A DNA stretch of 38,281 nucleotides. Origin: Clostridia bacterium (GTDB lineage: Bacteria; Bacillota; Clostridia; Lutisporales; Lutisporaceae). The position numbers were made by a program, and so were the translations under genes. The stretch lies in contig JAQSYD010000016.1 of the NCBI GenBank assembly GCA_029256325.1, positions 1 to 38,281 on the forward strand. Direction: 5' to 3'. This document shows, one piece after another, positions 30,814-38,102 of the stretch. Position 1 is the stretch's first letter. Every line of letters starts with the position of its first letter. The notes beneath the pieces were generated by a model. It was not told the DNA's origin, did no database searches, and saw only the letters and a program-made list of their open reading frames with translations.

Positions 30814-31734
30814 ATGAAGAAAAAGCTATTAGTAATGATAACCATAATATCAGTTATGTCATGGATTCTAATACCAGGAGTCTTTGCTGATCCTACAAAT
30901 CGTGGAAACGAAAATAAAGGACAGGCACAAACTGTAGAAAAGGGCGATGAAAAAGACAAAGTTGAAGTTCAGCAATTGAGGGAAGCTAAAGATAAACTAG
31001 AAGCGGAAAAGGTATTATTAGAAAGTGAGAAAGATGCATTAGAAGGCCAAAAGGATGAACTTGAAGTACAGTATGAAGCAGCAAAGGAAAGTGGAAATGC
31101 TGAATTGGCGGAGCAGCTTGCGGTACAACTAGAAACATTAAAAGTGGAATTCGAGGCAAAGAAACAGCTTATGAAAGATAAGCAGAATGAAATTAAAGCA
31201 ACTATAAGAAGTACTTACACAAGTGAAGAGTTAAATTACATAGAGCAGCTTTCAGAAAAGATAGAGAAGGAAAACGACGATGTCACTGTGATGCCAATAA
31301 ACAGTATCATAGCTAAAGGCAAGGGCATGAAGTTTGATACTCCTCCTGTTGTTAAAAACGGAAGAACACTAATACCTGTAAGAGCTTTGACAGAGGCCTT
31401 TGGGGCAACAGTAACCTGGGATCCGGTTGAGCAAAAGGTAACTATATCAAGTGGAACAACGCAAATTGTACTTAACTTAGATAGCAATACTGCTTTTGTA
31501 AATGGCACTGAAGTGACTATTGATGTAGCACCAACCTCTCTAAACAATAGAACTATTGTACCTTTGAGATTTATAACTGAAACACTTGGGCTGAAGGTTG
31601 ATTGGGATGCGGAAACTGAAACAGTTGAAATCAGTGATGAAGTAGACGATACAACAACAGACGCAACAACAGATACAACAACAGATACAACGACTGATAC
31701 AACAACAGATACAACAACTGATACAAATAACTAA
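30814..31734 (+). CDS. secreted coiled-coil protein with copper amine oxidase N-like (stalk) domain
   Basis: 306 residues. Signal peptide 1-25 (cleavage after VFA). A charged coiled coil runs from about 45 to 150 (Glu/Lys/Leu heptads). Residues about 160-272 form a copper amine oxidase N-terminal-like domain with two repeats: NGRTLIPVRALTEAFGATV and NNRTIVPLRFITETLGLKV, each followed by a W-D segment. The tail (278-305) is a Thr/Asp repeat. Such domains occur on clostridial surface and wall proteins. ATG 30814 follows AAAGGAG. Expression is placed under c-di-GMP by the riboswitch, suggesting a role in surface attachment or the motile/sessile switch. No oxidase domain is present. Confidence 0.88.
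   Translation: MKKKLLVMITIISVMSWILIPGVFADPTNRGNENKGQAQTVEKGDEKDKVEVQQLREAKDKLEAEKVLLESEKDALEGQKDELEVQYEAAKESGNAELAEQLAVQLETLKVEFEAKKQLMKDKQNEIKATIRSTYTSEELNYIEQLSEKIEKENDDVTVMPINSIIAKGKGMKFDTPPVVKNGRTLIPVRALTEAFGATVTWDPVEQKVTISSGTTQIVLNLDSNTAFVNGTEVTIDVAPTSLNNRTIVPLRFITETLGLKVDWDAETETVEISDEVDDTTTDATTDTTTDTTTDTTTDTTTDTNN
31651..31725 (+). repeat. 12-bp coding tandem repeat (Thr-Thr-Thr-Asp)
   Basis: Near-perfect repeats of ACAACAACAGAT, with ACT/ACG and GCA variants, encode the Thr/Asp tail of the secreted protein. Copy number is likely to vary by slippage, changing tail length in frame. Confidence 0.85.
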
Positions 31735-31779
31735 TAATTGAATTGAATAGATAATTTATTTTGCAAGGTATCAAAGGAT

Positions 31780-31819
31780 AAACTCTCCTATCCAAGTTTT
31801 GGATTAGGGGAGTTTTCTT
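31780..31819 (+). terminator. Rho-independent terminator after the secreted protein
   Basis: AAACTCTCCTATCCAA pairs with TTGGATTAGGGGAGTTT (a one-base bulge and a G-U pair), then TCTT. Confidence 0.75.
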
Positions 31820-31823
31820 ATTT

Positions 31824-32060
31824 GATGGTGTTGGTTAAAAAGTTTAGCAGATGTCTGTTTGAAATAAGAAACATTGAGCTGCGACGCAAGGCAAATTTCG
31901 TGAACGCTACAAAAAGCCAGAATTCAAGATGACAAAGGCTGACGTATTGGTCGTAATTATAAAGCCTTCAATGCCTTTACAAAGGTTGCATTTCACTTTA
32001 CAAAGTGGTATCTCGCCTTTCAATTAAGCTCGCATTCAATTAGCAGTCTAAATAAAACAT
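31824..32060. repeat. possible decayed dispersed repeat between genes
   Basis: Open but broken frames on both strands. The + strand reads GKFRERYKKPEFKMTKADVL around 31885-31945 and stops later; the - strand reads FALRRSSMFLISNRHLLN around 31845-31900, which looks like peptides often called in repeated clostridial intergenic elements. No start, ribosome site or full domain. I treat it as non-coding, possibly a repeat-element relic. Confidence 0.3.
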
Positions 32061-32086
32061 AAAAAATATATCGATAAACAATAAAA

Positions 32087-32120
32087 TGATATTGCATATC
32101 AATAAAGTTTGTGCTATACT
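32087..32120 (+). promoter_or_regulatory. promoter and operator of the DUF2975-HTH operon
   Basis: TTGCAT (32092-32097), 17 bp, TATACT (32115-32120) with a TG extension one base upstream. The -35 box lies inside the dyad TGATAT-TGC-ATATCA (32087-32101), a good candidate operator for the Cro-like protein encoded two genes later. Confidence 0.7.
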
Positions 32121-32166
32121 ACAACCTAAGAAAAAGAATTTCCATAATGTTTTGGAGGATGATTAT

Positions 32167-32616
32167 ATGTGGAATGGAAAGAAATCAATTAGCCTTAGTA
32201 AACTATGCGTTCTGGTTTTTATGGCTATGTTAATCGCAACTGCTTTATTGGCACCATGGATTGTGCAACGCTTCTTAATTTTTTCAAGGGCAGATTTAGT
32301 CGGAACTGAAGCCTTCTTTTTAACGACTATCTATTCCGGAAGTGTACCTGCAGTGGTACTGCTTTTCTGCCTTTACCGACTGCTTTATCGCATAGAGATT
32401 GAACAGATATTCATTACCGCTAATGTGGAATGTCTGAGGTATATCTCATGGAGCTGCTTTGCTGGATCTGTCATCAGCTTAGTTTCTGTATCGTACTATT
32501 TCCCATGGATATTTGTGGCGGTAGCTGCCGCTTTCATGGGGTTAATTGTGCGCGTTGTCAAAAACATTATTGCACAAGCTGTAGAGCTAAAAAACGAGTC
32601 GGATTTCACCGTATAA
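32167..32616 (+). CDS. DUF2975 membrane protein
   Basis: 149 residues with four membrane helices, matching the DUF2975 family. The start ATG 32167 is preceded by GGAGG; the longer frame upstream (from 32086) runs across the promoter and is not accepted. It is followed 16 bp later by a small HTH protein: the DUF2975-HTH pair is a recurrent Firmicute arrangement (as in YoaS-YozG of Bacillus subtilis), thought to be a membrane-linked regulator pair, with function unproved. Confidence 0.82.
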   Translation: MWNGKKSISLSKLCVLVFMAMLIATALLAPWIVQRFLIFSRADLVGTEAFFLTTIYSGSVPAVVLLFCLYRLLYRIEIEQIFITANVECLRYISWSCFAGSVISLVSVSYYFPWIFVAVAAAFMGLIVRVVKNIIAQAVELKNESDFTV

Positions 32617-32632
32617 AGGAGGAAGGAAAGGC

Positions 32633-32848
32633 ATGCCAATAATAGTGAACTTGGATGTGATGATGGCAAAGCGAAAAATGTCGTCTGGTGAGTTGGCTGA
32701 AGCAATAGATATCAGTCAGGCAAATCTCTCCATCCTCAAAACCGGAAAGGCTAAAGCGATGCGATTCTCCACACTGGAGGCTATTTGCAAGGCGCTTAAT
32801 TGTCAGCCTGGAGATATCCTTGAATTTAGAGAAGAGGATGAAGAATAG
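32633..32848 (+). CDS. Cro/C1-type HTH regulator (YozG-like)
   Basis: 71 residues made almost entirely of one helix-turn-helix domain: MAKRKMSSGELAEAIDISQ then NLSILKTGKAKAMRFSTLEAICKAL and CQPGDILEF, the usual end of this family. Two good ribosome sites (AAGGAGG and GGAAAGG) precede ATG 32633, the first overlapping the stop region of the membrane gene. Likely represses its own operon through the dyad at 32087-32101, with the membrane partner modulating it. Confidence 0.9.
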   Translation: MPIIVNLDVMMAKRKMSSGELAEAIDISQANLSILKTGKAKAMRFSTLEAICKALNCQPGDILEFREEDEE

Positions 32849-32860
32849 GAGGCAGATAGA

Positions 32861-34501
32861 ATGGACGGGCATCTTTTAAATGGAAATGACTCCTTGAGCA
32901 AATCAAAGCCGCCTTTCTCTGCAAGTGGAATAGCTTCTACTGATGCTAGACCTTCGGAAGCAGCAGAGAGTGCAGCTAAAGCATATCAACCTAAAGAACC
33001 CTTTGTTGTGGATAGAAAGGACACTATTTTCGCACTTTTTGCGTTTATCTTGGGCTTTTTCTATGCACGGTGGGTAATGTTCTCCTGGCAGGGTTGGGGC
33101 GTAACTGTGTTTACCATTGGCTATTGCTCTGTAATTACGATATATCTTTTGAAAAAAGGGGTGAATATTCCCCGTGAAGGGTGGCTCTGGCTTTCAACGA
33201 TTGTGTTGATTGGAATTAGCTATTCACTGTATGAAAATAACGGTTTAGAGCCGTGGCGCAGTCTGTTTTTACTTTGTGCAGCTGTTTACTTTGTACTCAG
33301 CGCTACGGGGCAGTTAATACTTGGCAATACCAACAATTGGATTCTGTTGGATGGTATTAACGGCATGTTTGTCATTCCGTTTAAGAACTTTGGCAGCCAG
33401 TATAAAAGCCTATCCATAGCGAAATATAAAAGAAGAGGTACTGAAAGGCATATTCCATCAATTGCCTTAGGCTTGTTATTAGCGTTATTGGTTGCAGCTA
33501 TGGTTTTGCCATTGTTGATGAGAGCGGATAACGGCGGTTTCTCCAGAATTGCAAATGGGATGTATGAATATTTCCGATGGGTGCAAAATCAGTTTATGGA
33601 TTTTATCTTTAACGGTATCCTTGCGATTCCTATCGCTGCTTATCTATTTGGATTGGTGGCGGGCTGCGCTCATAACAGAGGCTGCAAGACCTTCAAACGA
33701 GAAAGCATTCAATACACCATTGAATCAGCACGAGTACTTGCAACAGTCACGGTGTATACTTTGCTTGCTTTGATTTGTTTGCTGTATGTGGTATTTATCG
33801 GCAGCCAATTGCCTTACTTTTTTTCCGCATTCGCTGGACAGAGACCGGAGGGATGGCAGATTTATTCCGAATATGCCCGCAACGGATTTTTTGAACTGTG
33901 CCAGATTGCTGCAATAAACCTATCGCTACTACTGGCGGCAAATCTTCTCTGTAAAAAACCTCAAGGAAAGAATGGTGCAATAAAAATACTCAATGCTTTG
34001 CTTTCTCTCCTAACCTTGCTGCTTATTGCTACTGCATTCAGCAAAATGGCGCTTTATATCGGTGCATACGGGCTTTCCATCCGAAGGTTGTTGCCGTGCA
34101 TGCTTATGGTATTTCTTGCCGTTATTTTCGTCGGTATAATTGTGTTGCAGAAACGGAAATTCTCAATTGCTCGGCTTGCAATTATTACAGGGACCTTGAT
34201 GATTTGTGCGCTTTGCCTGCTTAACCCAGATGGCTTTGTTGCCCGCTATAATGCGGACCGTTATATCGCTGGAACGCTTGATAACTTTGATGTACAGATA
34301 CTATATCAATCAGGCTCAGCAGGTATTGATCCTGCGCTTAAAGTTTATGCTCAAACCAAAGAAGAGGGACTGAAAGCAGAACTGAAAGATTATATTTATA
34401 CACAGCAGCAAGAGAGCGCGAAGTCATTGGGAAAAGCACGAGACAGTTTACAGAACATGAGGGTTAGAGAAAGAACTGCAGAGTTTTCAGTGAGCAACTA
34501 A
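32861..34501 (+). CDS. large polytopic membrane protein, DUF4153/DUF4173 type
   Basis: 546 residues with a hydrophilic N-terminus (about 1-48), then about a dozen membrane helices and a soluble C-terminal tail (about 455-546). YARNGFFELCQIAAINL (about 330-347) and LYIGAYGLSIRRLLP (about 389-403) match the pattern of the DUF4153/DUF4173 families often linked to DUF2975-HTH pairs. AGGAGG precedes ATG 32861, 12 bp after the HTH gene, so it belongs to the operon. Biochemical function unknown. Confidence 0.75.
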   Translation: MDGHLLNGNDSLSKSKPPFSASGIASTDARPSEAAESAAKAYQPKEPFVVDRKDTIFALFAFILGFFYARWVMFSWQGWGVTVFTIGYCSVITIYLLKKGVNIPREGWLWLSTIVLIGISYSLYENNGLEPWRSLFLLCAAVYFVLSATGQLILGNTNNWILLDGINGMFVIPFKNFGSQYKSLSIAKYKRRGTERHIPSIALGLLLALLVAAMVLPLLMRADNGGFSRIANGMYEYFRWVQNQFMDFIFNGILAIPIAAYLFGLVAGCAHNRGCKTFKRESIQYTIESARVLATVTVYTLLALICLLYVVFIGSQLPYFFSAFAGQRPEGWQIYSEYARNGFFELCQIAAINLSLLLAANLLCKKPQGKNGAIKILNALLSLLTLLLIATAFSKMALYIGAYGLSIRRLLPCMLMVFLAVIFVGIIVLQKRKFSIARLAIITGTLMICALCLLNPDGFVARYNADRYIAGTLDNFDVQILYQSGSAGIDPALKVYAQTKEEGLKAELKDYIYTQQQESAKSLGKARDSLQNMRVRERTAEFSVSN

Positions 34502-34518
34502 TGTATTTATGTATAAGG

Positions 34519-34546
34519 AAGCCTGTGATTTGGTAATCACAGGCTT
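34519..34546 (+). terminator. terminator of the DUF2975 operon
   Basis: AAGCCTGTGATT pairs perfectly over 12 bp with AATCACAGGCTT across TGGT. The T run is short (TTTCGT), so termination may be partial. Confidence 0.65.
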
Positions 34547-34718
34547 TCGTGCTATCTATGCGAACAGTTAGTTTTCCGAGAGTACTCCTATTTGTTGTTA
34601 TACTTTTTTTGAGTACCTGATGTTTCGATTAACTTCGGCACTTGACCGCATATCAATATTAACTTTATTATGTTAGAGTGCTATAATCTTAAGTATAAGA
34701 ATATATGAGAGGTGTAAA

Positions 34719-35651
34719 ATGAAAGAAAATAAACCATATGATTCATCTTTAGTAGGTTTTATCTATGGTATTGCTGCATATGTCTTGTGGGGTTTTCTCC
34801 CTCTTTATTGGAAGCTGCTTGATAAGATACCAGCGACTGAAATATTAGCCCATCGTATTCTGTGGTCCTTTATGTTTGTATGCACGGTCCTATATTTCAA
34901 TGGAAATCTTCATAAGTGCAAGGAAGTATTTAAAGATAAATTAAATATTGTACGCATATCATGTGCTACTGTATTTATCACTATCAACTGGGGTACATAT
35001 ATTTGGGCTGTTAACTCTGATCATATAGTAGAAGCAAGCATGGGCTACTATATGAACCCCCTTATTGTTGTTGTTTTGGGGGTGGTCATATTAAAGGAAA
35101 GACTGAACACATGGCAAATTGTATCATTAATTATGGCAACCATAGGAGTTGGCATAGTTACCATGTCATATGGACAAATTCCTTGGATATCTTTGATATT
35201 AGCATTATCTTTCGGACTTTATGGACTTATGAAAAAAATGATACCAGTGGGTTCCACCGTTAGCTTAGCCTTGGAGACAGCTATGCTAATGCCTTTAACA
35301 TTAATATACATAATTTTTAGACAAGTAAGTGGTATAGGTGCTCTTGGTAATATCTCTGCTGCAACGACATTTATTCTAATAGGAACTGGGATCGCAACGG
35401 CCTTACCTCTTTTGTGGTTCTCAGAAGGAGCTAGAAGGATACCTCTTTCAAGTATTGGATTTTTACAATATATTTCACCTACCATTAGCTTAGTGCTAGG
35501 TATATTTGTTTTTGGAGAACAGTTTACTCAGACTCACATAGTAAGCTTTGGATTCATTTGGGGTGGGCTGATAATCTATTCTTTATCTCAAGTAAAACAA
35601 ATGAGAAAGAAAAATGAATTATTAAGGGAGAGTATTGAGGTGAACGGATAA
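34719..35651 (+). CDS. rarD: RarD-like EamA family permease
   Basis: 310 residues, about ten membrane helices in two EamA halves. The N-terminus GFIYGIAAYVLWGFLPLYWKLL and the segment EILAHRILWSF are the RarD signature; NWGTYIWAVNSDHIVEASMGYYMNPL follows, as in the family. GAGAGGTG precedes ATG 34719. RarD proteins are inner-membrane drug/metabolite exporters whose substrates are poorly known. Stands alone, bordered by a terminator upstream and an ssrA-like fragment downstream. Confidence 0.9.
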   Translation: MKENKPYDSSLVGFIYGIAAYVLWGFLPLYWKLLDKIPATEILAHRILWSFMFVCTVLYFNGNLHKCKEVFKDKLNIVRISCATVFITINWGTYIWAVNSDHIVEASMGYYMNPLIVVVLGVVILKERLNTWQIVSLIMATIGVGIVTMSYGQIPWISLILALSFGLYGLMKKMIPVGSTVSLALETAMLMPLTLIYIIFRQVSGIGALGNISAATTFILIGTGIATALPLLWFSEGARRIPLSSIGFLQYISPTISLVLGIFVFGEQFTQTHIVSFGFIWGGLIIYSLSQVKQMRKKNELLRESIEVNG

Positions 35652-35657
35652 CTTTAG

Positions 35658-35759
35658 GATAAGGCGCCATTGAGAGGTGAACGTTACTGTTAAAGCTTTG
35701 AGATACATAACGTAGTATAAAGCTACTGAAGCTGTAAGCTAGCACTTGTTTTCATGGAT
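35658..35759 (+). pseudogene. tmRNA (ssrA)-like fragment 5
   Basis: Bases 35658-35712 align without gaps to 26525-26579. The outer stem is CGTTA/TAACG here and CATTA/TAATG there, a compensatory change. It continues further 3' with AGCTACTGAAGCTGTAAGC, which I recall from the pseudoknot region of clostridial tmRNAs. Neither tag nor T-arm is present. It follows the RarD gene directly. Confidence 0.55.
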
Positions 35760-36302
35760 AAATTTGTGATTTAATAAAAGAGTTATGAATAGTAATGATC
35801 ATAAATTTTCCACAAAACATTGTTAAAAAAGTAACTTTCCTTTTCTGTTTTTACAAGGGACAAAGTGCTTTACAAAGAAAAAAACATATGATAACATATG
35901 AATTATGAACGTTGTAAACATAAAATAATTAGTAACTTGAACAGAGAAGTCTTGAAAATATAATAGTAATGACAGGAGAATTGGAGTGTCAACAATAAAT
36001 AGCACAATATAACTATGTGTTGTTTAGTTGTTGTTTTTTTATGCCCTTTTTAGTTGATAAAAAGTAAACAATAATAAAGGATATGATGAGATATTTGCAG
36101 AAATACTCAAAGTGGAAGCCCTTAAGGATCAAAGTTTTGATTGTACGAAAAATTGGCTGTTAAAGATAAAATTAATCGTTTACTAGAGAAATTAATGCGG
36201 TTACCGGTAAGAGCAGTTATAGATTCATAAGTAATCTTACAGGTTTTATAAATTCTCAGTGAAAAGGTCTTTTAAATTGATACTATCAATAATGTGACTG
36301 AA
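35760..36302. other. non-coding gap before the TRAP operon
   Basis: About 540 bp without a credible gene. It holds the dyad CATATG-ATAA-CATATG (35885-35900) and the promoter-hairpin unit at 35937-36044. After it, short broken frames around 36080-36230 (for example DEIFAEILKVEALKDQSF, then NRLLEKLMRLPVRAVIDS in another frame) may be a decayed gene but match nothing I know. Confidence 0.4.
35937..36044 (+). ncRNA. short transcript: promoter, tiny frame and terminator
   Basis: TTGAAC (35937-35942), 16 bp, TATAAT (35959-35964); then AGGAGA and a tiny frame GTG 35987 (MSTINSTI-stop) overlapping a hairpin (about 35987-36034, CAACAATAAATAGCACA with TGTGTTGTTTAGTTGTTG) and a T7 run. This predicts an RNA of about 70 bases: a small RNA, or a leader/attenuator of the TRAP operon 330 bp downstream. 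Confidence 0.4.
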
Positions 36303-36329
36303 TTGACAAGTAAAAAGTCGGATTATAAT
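36303..36329 (+). promoter_or_regulatory. possible promoter of the TRAP operon
   Basis: TTGACA (36303-36308) and TATAAT (36324-36329). Both boxes are consensus but the 15-bp spacer is short, which may mean activator dependence. The start codon is about 50 bases downstream. Confidence 0.5.
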
Positions 36330-36377
36330 TATGATAGTAGATATTTAAATATATAGTAAAACAAAGGGGGAATTTTA

Positions 36378-37418
36378 ATGAAAAAGTTTTTGGCCGTTGT
36401 ATTAGTACTAGCTATGATTTTGTCCTTAGCGGCATGCAGTGGCGGTGGTGCTAAAGCACCTGCTGGTGATGTACCGGCTGATGCACCAGCAAAGGTAGAA
36501 AAGAGAGTTATTAAAGTTACTACAAAATTTGTTGATGATGAGCAAACTGCAATATCATTGAAAAAGGTAGTAGAAGCTGTAAATGCAAGAAGTAATGGCT
36601 CACTAGAACTACAATTATTTACTGGCGGTATTTTACCAATAGGTAAAGATGGTATGGAGCAAGTAGTTCAAGGTTCTGATTGGATATTGGTAGATGGTAT
36701 TAACTTCTTAGGAGATTATGTACCAGACTATAATGCTGTAACTGGACCATTCTTATATCAAACATTTGATGAGTACTTAGCAATGACAAAAACTCCATTG
36801 GTTCAAAATCTAAATAAGCAAATGGAAGAAAAAGGTGCAAAAGTACTTTCTCTTGATTGGGTATTTGGATTTAGAAGTATGATGACTAAAAAAGCTATAA
36901 AGACTCCTGATGACATGAAGGGATTAAACATAAGAGTCCCAACCAGTCAGTTATACAATTACACGATTGAAGCTATGGGTGGCAACCCTATTTCTATGCC
37001 TTATCCAGATACATATGCAGCACTTCAACAAGGTGTTATAGATGGGATAGAAGGTTCAATCATGACTTATTATGGAACAAAACAATACGAAAACGTTAAA
37101 GAATATTCTTTAACAAACCACTTGCTAGGGGTTTCAGCTGTTGTAATTTCACCTAAGGTTTGGGATAGCTTAACTGAAGAACAAAGAACTATTTTATCAG
37201 AAGAGTTCCAAAAGGGTATGGAAGACAACCTAGCTGAAACTATTAAGCTAGAAAAAGATTATGAAGTTAAGTTAAAAGAATTAGGCGTGAATTTCCATGA
37301 AGTAGATGCTGATGCTTTCCTTAAAGCGGCTGCTCCAGTATATACGAAGTTTGATAAGTGGACTCCTGGCATCTATGAAGAGATACTAAAAGAATTAGAT
37401 AAGATCAAACAAAAATAA
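36378..37418 (+). CDS. dctP: TRAP transporter substrate-binding lipoprotein (DctP family)
   Basis: 346 residues with a lipoprotein signal; lipobox LAAC gives lipidated Cys20, then a Gly/Ala/Pro linker. The mature domain shows the DctP pattern: KKVVEAVNARSNGSLELQLFTGG, the arginine region GLNIRVPTSQLY that binds the substrate carboxylate, and PYPDTYAALQQGVIDGIEG. AAAGGGGG precedes ATG 36378. It delivers a carboxylic acid (C4-dicarboxylate, sugar acid or similar) to the DctQ-DctM membrane parts downstream. A hairpin without T run (37446-37478) separates it from DctQ, probably setting receptor excess. Confidence 0.93.
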   Translation: MKKFLAVVLVLAMILSLAACSGGGAKAPAGDVPADAPAKVEKRVIKVTTKFVDDEQTAISLKKVVEAVNARSNGSLELQLFTGGILPIGKDGMEQVVQGSDWILVDGINFLGDYVPDYNAVTGPFLYQTFDEYLAMTKTPLVQNLNKQMEEKGAKVLSLDWVFGFRSMMTKKAIKTPDDMKGLNIRVPTSQLYNYTIEAMGGNPISMPYPDTYAALQQGVIDGIEGSIMTYYGTKQYENVKEYSLTNHLLGVSAVVISPKVWDSLTEEQRTILSEEFQKGMEDNLAETIKLEKDYEVKLKELGVNFHEVDADAFLKAAAPVYTKFDKWTPGIYEEILKELDKIKQK

Positions 37419-37445
37419 TTTATCACTTATTTTATATCAATTAAA

Positions 37446-37478
37446 AAAGTTGGAAGGAGTTAGCCTCCTTCCAACTTT
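37446..37478 (+). terminator. hairpin between dctP and dctQ
   Basis: AAAGTTGGAAGGAG pairs perfectly over 14 bp with CTCCTTCCAACTTT. No T run follows, so it more likely stabilises the dctP mRNA or attenuates than fully terminates. Confidence 0.6.
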
Positions 37479-37598
37479 ACAATAATATAGCCTTTTATTT
37501 TATAAAGGTATAATAGAATATTGCTAAAGTATAATCATCTTACACAGAATTCAGCCCCAGGCTATTACCTAGAGGTATTAATCTTACAGGAGGTAGAA

Positions 37599-38099
37599 AT
37601 GAGTAACTTTTTAAAAAAATTTGGAAAAGATTTTGAGCTTTATTTAGGAAGCATTTTCTTATCTGCGACCACACTTATAGTAATTATGAATGTATTTACT
37701 AGATATTTTTTAAGATTTACATTTCACTGGTCAGAAGAAATTGCTGTAAGCGCATTTGTGTGGACTATATTCTTAGGTTTTGCTAGTGCTTATAAAAGCA
37801 AAGAACTGATAGGTGTAGAATTAATATTGAACTTGTTGCCTAAAAAAGGAAGAAGTGTATTAGAATTTTTCACTTCCCTCATTATAACTGTTTTGTCTAG
37901 TGCTATGCTTTTCTTTAGCTTTAAATATGTAGTAGGATCTACCAAGATCACTGCAGCATTAGAGATATCTTATAAATACATAAACACATCTATAATAATT
38001 TCTTTTGCACTTATAACTTTATATTCAATATATTATGCAGTACAAAGTTTCAAGAAAATATCTTCAACAGAAAATACTGAAAGTCAGGGGGGGAGATAA
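37599..38099 (+). CDS. dctQ: TRAP transporter small permease (DctQ family)
   Basis: 166 residues with four membrane helices and the family core RYFLRFTFHWSEEIAVSAFVW, followed by LGFASAYKSKELIGVE. ATG 37599 follows AGGAGG at 37588-37593; the longer upstream frame from 37521 lacks a ribosome site. It pairs with DctM, which starts four bases after this stop. Confidence 0.9.
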   Translation: MSNFLKKFGKDFELYLGSIFLSATTLIVIMNVFTRYFLRFTFHWSEEIAVSAFVWTIFLGFASAYKSKELIGVELILNLLPKKGRSVLEFFTSLIITVLSSAMLFFSFKYVVGSTKITAALEISYKYINTSIIISFALITLYSIYYAVQSFKKISSTENTESQGGR

Positions 38100-38102
38100 T
38101 AA

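Noticed and set aside
32086..32166. N-terminal extension of the DUF2975 protein
   Set aside because: The extension would be encoded by the promoter and leader; GGAGG precedes ATG 32167.
37521..37598. N-terminal extension of DctQ
   Set aside because: AGGAGG at 37588 and the usual DctQ N-terminus fix the start at 37599.
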